From Chlorops oryzae (lineage: Eukaryota; Arthropoda; Insecta; Diptera; Chloropidae), in the NCBI GenBank assembly GCA_020466095.1, contig CM035807.1, forward strand, positions 15,725,485 through 15,789,484: DNA of 64,000 nucleotides. The letters are read 5' to 3'. The first letter of the stretch is position 1. The number at the start of each line of letters is the position of its first letter. The position numbers and the translations under genes are program-made. This document shows positions 58,003 to 64,000 of this stretch, piece after piece. Below the pieces are notes generated by a model. The model made no database searches. It was not told the origin of the DNA and saw only the letters and a program-made list of their open reading frames with translations.

Positions 58003-58067
58003 TTACTTCAGCGTCGGATCCAATGTTGTAAATTCCAATTCGCCGCGCGGCAATATTAAGTCCGGGT
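58003..58067 (-). CDS. Possible terminal exon of a minus-strand gene
   Basis: On the minus strand, acceptor atatattgcAG precedes two bases and then PDLILPRGELEFTTLDPTLK and TAA (58003-58005). The 65 bp are GC-rich and low in simple repeats against very AT-rich flanks, as a conserved coding exon would be. No second exon was identified towards 64 kb, and the polypyrimidine tract is poor. I do not recognise the protein. Confidence 0.35.
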
Positions 58068-58748
58068 CTGCAATATATACTACAGTTGTGCATCAAAAGT
58101 CGACAATTTTTTTCGGTTTTTTTTTTTTTGGTTTATTGTGAGTTTCATTGGTTAGTGTTAGTTGGTGAATGTGGCGTGGTTCATAAGCGTGTTGTGGAAA
58201 GTACGAAGAGAAATTAATTGAATTAACTTGTTATTGAACTGTTCGGGAAATTATTTTTACTACTACACATAAACTATTTTTTTTTAAAATAGCAAAAATA
58301 AGAAATCGTGCAGGAGAAAATTTGAATAAATCAAAAGCGGAAAAAACATGCAAAAACACAAGAAAGAAGAGCAAAATATATAGATATCCTTGTGATAATT
58401 TAACTAACGTTAGTTCGGAATTCCGAACTTAACTTGTTCTGCTGCTACCTTCTCGAGTAGGATTCTCACAGCAGTCTCTTGTGACAAAATAGGGAGTTTA
58501 ATTATAGATAAAATTTAGACCTTGTGACTACTTATAGACCACATCTTTCATAACCTATTGAACAGACCTCAGAAATGACCCCCAGTGTTATCCGAAAAAG
58601 CAACTGAGTACGATGATCAGTGGAAATTAAGCACACTGACTATGGAAGGGGTATTTTGTCACAAATATAAAAATTTTTATAGTGTAAGAGACTTGTTATG
58701 GGTTTAATAATGCAACATAATCTCGTAAGTTTTGAAAGCTATCCTTTA

Positions 58749-58928
58749 GGCTGAGAACACACCAGATCGAACGAAATGAAACCGAAACAAAACTTTTTCA
58801 AAAACAAACAGTACATTGTGTTTATGAGACCGAACACACCAGATTAGTCAAAACGAAACGAAAAACTTGACTAACAAAACAAAAACGTTTAGTTTCCGTT
58901 TCCGTTTTGATCCGGTGTGTTCTCAACC
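58749..58928. mobile_element. MITE (180 bp) with TTA duplication
   Basis: TIRs ggctgagaacacaccagatc and ggttgagaacacaccggatc (inverted), flanked by tta (58746-58748, 58929-58931). A TTA/TAA duplication is typical of PIF/Harbinger. The motif gaacacaccagat recurs internally. Confidence 0.82.
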
Positions 58929-59954
58929 TTAGGGTTAAAAAAATGAGTTTATTTAAGATCAGGCTGGGTTAGAGAAGCTCCAAATCCAGGGAAAATATCT
59001 TTGAACTACGTTAGACACGATGTTTTGTTGAGATTTTCTAGATTTGTGCCGATCAGTGTAGAAAGCCTTTTTACCTTTTAACCAACATATATGTATATCT
59101 AGAGCTGCTTAAACTTTTTTCCCAAACTCGATTTTACATGCTGGAAAGAGGGATTGAAATGAGTTCTTTAAAACGGATTGCTATTAGTAAAGAGGTATCC
59201 ATTCTCTTGTTTTAAGAATTCATTGAAAAATTAATACCACGAAAGTTTTAAGATAGTAGAAATTTCTAGAGCTCTTGTGATTCTCGATTTAGAGAATTAG
59301 AGCCAAATCTATCTATTATTGCATCAGTAGAACCGAGAGGTATCCTGCGACTAGTCTACAGTCAATGCTATGAATATTAGATTAATGGTAAATTTTTCGA
59401 TTTTCGATTTCCGATAAGTTCGTTGTACCTACTCTAAATCTCGAATTCGATATTTTTATGCTCAATGTATCGACAAACTCATTGAGCTTTGCTTTTTTTC
59501 AAGGTAGTCGTTTCTACCACTACGAGTATGAAAACTCTGCTTGACTTCACTGAGAAGAAAAATTTTTTTTTTCGATTTTCTTTCATGTAGGATTAAAATG
59601 TATTTTAACTCCAAAATTTTGTAAATAAATAAATATTTTCCCAAATATTTCTCTTAAAAGAATATATATAGGTACATGTCCTAATAATGAATTTATAGAT
59701 AATATCGATGTATATGTGTGTCAACAAATCGATTAATACATGCCATCAATGTATATTACCACATTTTATATAGAACAAAGTTTTTCAAAGTCGAACAGCT
59801 TTTTTCGAACGTGTTTGCCTTCCTTACACAAAAAAAAAAGAAAAAAGAACGACAAAGAATTTTCATCAAACACAGCGTTCAAAGCAAACAATTCATTTGA
59901 CAAAAGAACCATTCAAACTTGAAGCCACAACTCATTTTTATTTATTCTTTTTTA

Positions 59955-59991
59955 TTATTATTTTATTTTATTTTATTTTATTTTATTTATT
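59955..59991. repeat. TTTTA pentamer microsatellite
   Basis: About six ttttа-type units (tattttattttatttta pattern). Confidence 0.85.
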
Positions 59992-61135
59992 ATTTGTTTT
60001 TTCTCTTCATTTATATTAACGTTGACAGAAGTTTTTATTAAAAACTTTCTAACAGCGCCATGAGCTCGTTAGATTTCATAAGTATTTCCATTGTGTTCGG
60101 TATCTAAAATTGACTTTTGCCGTTTTTCTTTTCTTTATTTATGCGTGTTTACTTTATTTTCGCTCCTTTTGTACTTTCACTATTATATTTTATTGTTATT
60201 GCTCTCGTTCACTTCTTGCCACACAAACACACATACACACACACAAACAAATTCTCTCACGCTTAACTTTTCTACGGCGTCTTGAATCCTTATGAAAAGC
60301 CCACTTACATTCAAGGGCTGAGAATATGTGAAAATTGAAATATGTTACCTTCACTCGAATTCAGTCATCAGTGTCAGAAGCAGGACGATAAAAGCATAGA
60401 CCATAGCTTCCAATGTGTTTGCTTTAAGAACGAGAATGTTAAGGATATCGAAAAATAAGTTCAAGTTCTCGTCGGAAACAAAATAAATGTCAGCAAACAT
60501 GTCGGAGTCTTTAGCGTCCGCCCATAATGGTCGAAAGTGGAACTCGTTAAATGACAAAATGTTGCAAGGATAAATTATCCTACTTTTGACTTCAGAGCTA
60601 CCTATGTATGTTTGTTTGTACAAGCTACTTCCTTATATGTATGTAGGTACTTTGGAACGTCCGAATATGTATTCATGAATGGGCAAACCCATCTGAAGGA
60701 AAAATATCAAGAATAACCGAACGATGAAAGTTTCCTATGCCTCCAAAAAAAAAGAAGTAGAAAAAAGAAGAAAAAAACTTCTATGCTCATTTTCCATTTG
60801 ACAAATGCCTGCCACATTAGAGTTTGACAGTTTTATGTGTTGCCCTTCGATGTTTCCAGGATCATGTAAATCAGAATTAAATTTTTATTGCCATCATGGA
60901 CCTCTGGAGTGATATGATGATGTCGTTTATGCAGAGCACATGCGTATGATGATGATTTGTTATCATCATGAATGCAGCGTTTGAGCTGCTCATTTCACTA
61001 TTTCGACGGTAAATAATAATGCATGATTTATGTCCTTTGAATTGAAAGGACATTTCTAGGTTAAAATTGGGGGAAAAGCAACAACAAGACAAACACTTGA
61101 TAACAACTCAGTCGAACTAGCATCAGTCGAAATGA

Positions 61136-61486
61136 TCTCTCTCTCTCTCTCTCTCCCTCTCTCTCCCTCTCTCCTCTCTCTCCCTCTCTCCCTCTCTCTC
61201 CCTCTCTTCCTCTCTCTCCCTCTCTCTCCCTCTCTCCCTCTCTCTCCCTCTCTCTCCCTCTCTCCTCTCTCTCTCTCTCTCCCTCTCTCTCCCTCTCTCC
61301 CTCTCCCTCTCTCCTCTCTCTCCCTCCTCCCTCTCTCCTCCTCTCTCCCTCTCTCTCTCTCTCTCACTCCTCTCCCTCTCTCCTCTCTCCTCTCTCTCTC
61401 TCCCTCTCTCCCTCTCTCCCTCCCTCTCCTCTCTCTCTCTCTCTCTCTCCCTCCCACCCTCTCTCTCTCTCTCCCTCTCTTTCTCT
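61136..61486. repeat. CT-rich polypyrimidine tract (~350 bp)
   Basis: Almost pure C/T with tctc and ccctctc variants. It generates the overlapping Arg/Glu-rich and Ser/Leu/Pro-rich reading frames in this interval, which are not genes. Confidence 0.95.
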
Positions 61487-64000
61487 AAACGGGGTCGCGT
61501 TTCACAAGCGCGACTTATGCAATTACGACACAATGTCAAGCGCACCTGTGACATATCTGTTGCTTTTATTGTGCGAATGAAAAGCAAAGCTAATGATGAT
61601 TACACTAGATACTAACAAACACAGTTGTCAGTCGCAGACATTCAGCACACACACACACACACACAAACGCACACAACACGATACACACAGTGAGATTAGA
61701 CAGTCAGAGCCTCAAAGTGGCAGCAATTGTAGCTGCGATCGTCATACAAAAATGCTCCTTGTGTACGCATATTTTTGTTCAAGTAACATTCTCATATAAG
61801 CAAGCACATTGGGGACAAATTCCGTATTCGAGTAAGTGTAGTCGGACTACAAAAACAAATCGCATTGAACGGATGGAACGGAAAGGACGAGGGGAAAAAG
61901 TTCTTGCGTATGGTTACACTTTGAACTGAAATGTGCTTCGGGAATGCTCAGAGTACGAATGTATTTGTGTGTGTGTGTACGTTTGAATGCTTGCCTTACA
62001 CAATTGACCTTATGTGAAATAGTACTTGGGCGTATAATTCTCTACTCTTTTTAAGTCGCAACGACTTACTTTGCAACAAGATAGCAATTTACGAGAGACT
62101 TGTGAGTTGGCTCTTTTCGTCTTGGACTTGAGCCCCGGTGCAAATGTAGCTGCACCTTAAGGAAGTGCGATGAGTGTGAATTCCACAAACTTCAGAAATT
62201 TTCAGTGGCGTAGTACAGCGAAGGGGAGTAGTGAATTGAATTGGGGTGTAAAAAAAGAGAAAATAAAACGCAATGCTTGAGATGAGGATGAATTTCACAG
62301 GTCATAAGTTATTTTCTCCTTGCACTGGGACGATGGGATGGGGTGGAGGGCGTGGGGGAGGTTTTGGTGCGATTGAGTGTTATGGGGAAAATAACGGAAT
62401 GAACATTTTTAGTACTTTAGAGTTACCTTAATTTGTACAATACTCAAAAATGGTATCACAAATCTCTGGCTCAAATTACTCTATCCACGGTTTTTCTTAG
62501 AACTTATTTTAGGTTAGATTAGTATAGGTGGCAGGGATCACCGATCGATTGTGATACCCGCGGGTTCGGACACCTATTTAATAACCCATTTTTTTTTCGC
62601 TCAATAAAGCTTGCTATCCTGAAGGGATGGGGAAGTTCCCGAGTTCCGATAGGGAGTGAAAAAAGTGACATTCCAAATTGTTTAAAGCCCAAATAAATTG
62701 ATATCACAGCAATTTGAAACTTAATCTGCCCCCTTTTCGACGCCCGTTTAATAAGCACGGTTGCTGTATTGTATAAAACAAACAACACAAATGAATGCTC
62801 ATAAAGAGAGAACTTATATTCTTATAAATTAAGAGCCTTAGATGACTTCTTCTTATTTCTTTTTTGTTTCTAATTTTGCGTTCTCTTCTTGAGCTAATTA
62901 TGCTAATAGCAATTGTGCAGTTTTGCTCCAAGGAGTCGCAATCGAATGACGACATGAGCATATAAATTGGAGAATTTGTTTTCTTCTTTGTTAGCTTTGA
63001 ATTTGATTATTTAGAAAGCTGGTTGGTGCTAATGGGAAATTCCATGAAAAGGTTCTTTGATATTTTATAAGAACTCTTCGAATGCATAATGATGTATGGG
63101 TACATAAAAATATATGTATTTATATATGTGTGTGTATGTGTGAAATCTTTAATTGATGCCTTCATTTATGGCAATTTGCATTTCAATCAAAGCGGCTTCA
63201 CATTTGCTTCAGCAATTCGGTACTCATTGAGCTTAATGGATTTTCATTCGTCATCAAGAGTGTCGCAAAATCCTTTGCTAACATATGTGTATGTTCCCAT
63301 GTAGACGATGATGATGATGATGCTAACGATGATGGCAACATTTCGAGTGCATTTATGAATTGCGTTTGAAAACATTTTTTAATCTCAATAAGAGTCATGC
63401 ATGCAGCCATTTTTTTTTTCTTTCTCCTTTTTGGTTTCAAATGATTCAAATGAGACCACTTATTCTCCGAGGAGTGCGCTTTCCACACAAAAAAAAAATT
63501 GCAAATTTTTCTGTTTGAACCATGATGAAGCGCATTTGAATTTCGTGCAGATACATATTGTTTTTACAATGTTCCTCTTTATGGTCTTTTTTTATGATTT
63601 AAGAACAAAAAAAAAATTCTTTTTTTGAAATGTTGGCAGCTGCAATTGTTGCGTGAATTGTGCGCTTGATGCTCAAGTGCCTTTCACTATTGTTCTTTTG
63701 TGAACTAGGATTTTTTTTTTGTTCTCTCAACTTTTTTGTGTTCATTGTCAGCGCTGTTGACAAACGCTGTTTATTTACATTTTTTCCACGATTCTTTTAT
63801 TTTTATTATTTTTTTTTTTTTTTCTAAAAACTGTTGGCCCTCATTTTGCGACGTATCGCCTGCTTGTATGCTTTGTTTTATATAACGGACGTAAAAGAGC
63901 ATTAAGGCGCAACATGTAAATATGCACACGAGCAGTGGAGCAAGCGAAAAGTGGGTGCGGCAATTTAGGCAAACAAGCGGCAGGCTTGAACCTGTGAAGA
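61487..64000. other. Intergenic, no gene recognised
   Basis: CA repeats near 61650, a GATGAT run near 63305-63325 and poly(T) runs. A single hAT-like end (cagtggcgtag) occurs at 62203 without a partner. Confidence 0.5.

Noticed and set aside
61056..61587. Long Arg/Glu-rich or Ser/Leu-rich proteins
   Set aside because: They are translations of a CT microsatellite and are open in several frames on both strands.
62203..62220. hAT MITE
   Set aside because: A cagtggcgtag end is present, but no inverse end or octamer duplication was found nearby.

Overview
This AT-rich eukaryotic window has long introns, many microsatellites and many small transposable-element remnants. It looks like part of a fly genome, probably a higher (brachyceran) fly. 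Three near-complete elements carry the GTCY tetranucleotide arrays and conserved termini known from the dipteran mini-me/DINE-like family. The species cannot be named from sequence alone.

One convincing protein-coding gene is present, on the + strand from 23,048 (start of the first exon seen) to a stop codon at 49,680. I placed eight coding exons by matching splice signals, reading phase and protein character. They total 4,380 nt, exactly 1,460 codons including the stop. The product has about eleven ankyrin repeats (residues ~1-392), a very long charged disordered middle (~395-1,140), a helical conserved-looking region (~1,145-1,285), a short Cys/His-rich segment and a Gly-rich C-terminus. 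The initiator exon(s) and promoter are not recognised and probably lie upstream, within or beyond the left part of the window. A 13.8-kb intron (26,931-40,721) separates exon 4 from an 87-nt exon.

The rest is intergenic or intronic DNA rich in mobile elements. 0-23 kb: two mini-me copies and a fragment, a long inverted-repeat element (4.8-6.55 kb), a decayed RNase H-bearing non-LTR retrotransposon 3' end (9.27-9.96 kb), four hAT-type MITEs (all with 8-bp target duplications, one of them imperfect), a home-grown family of ~200-bp TIR elements in about five copies (10.7-20.4 kb), and a striking foldback element made almost entirely of GCCCAAA/TTTGGGC repeats (16,834-17,494). 27-40 kb (inside the big intron): several long inverted repeats, nested MITEs, and two tRNA-derived SINE copies whose 3' tails are TTAGG-type pentamers, one ~360 bp long. 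50-56 kb: a ~500-bp repeat present twice, with a poly(A)-tailed insertion in one copy. 58-64 kb: a possible terminal exon of another gene on the minus strand, a TTA-flanked MITE and a 350-bp CT tract.

No operon, CRISPR, rRNA or intact tRNA gene was found, and no clearly new biological system. The most unusual items are the SINE with telomere-like tail, the GCCCAAA foldback element, the intronic long hairpins, and splice oddities in the ankyrin gene.
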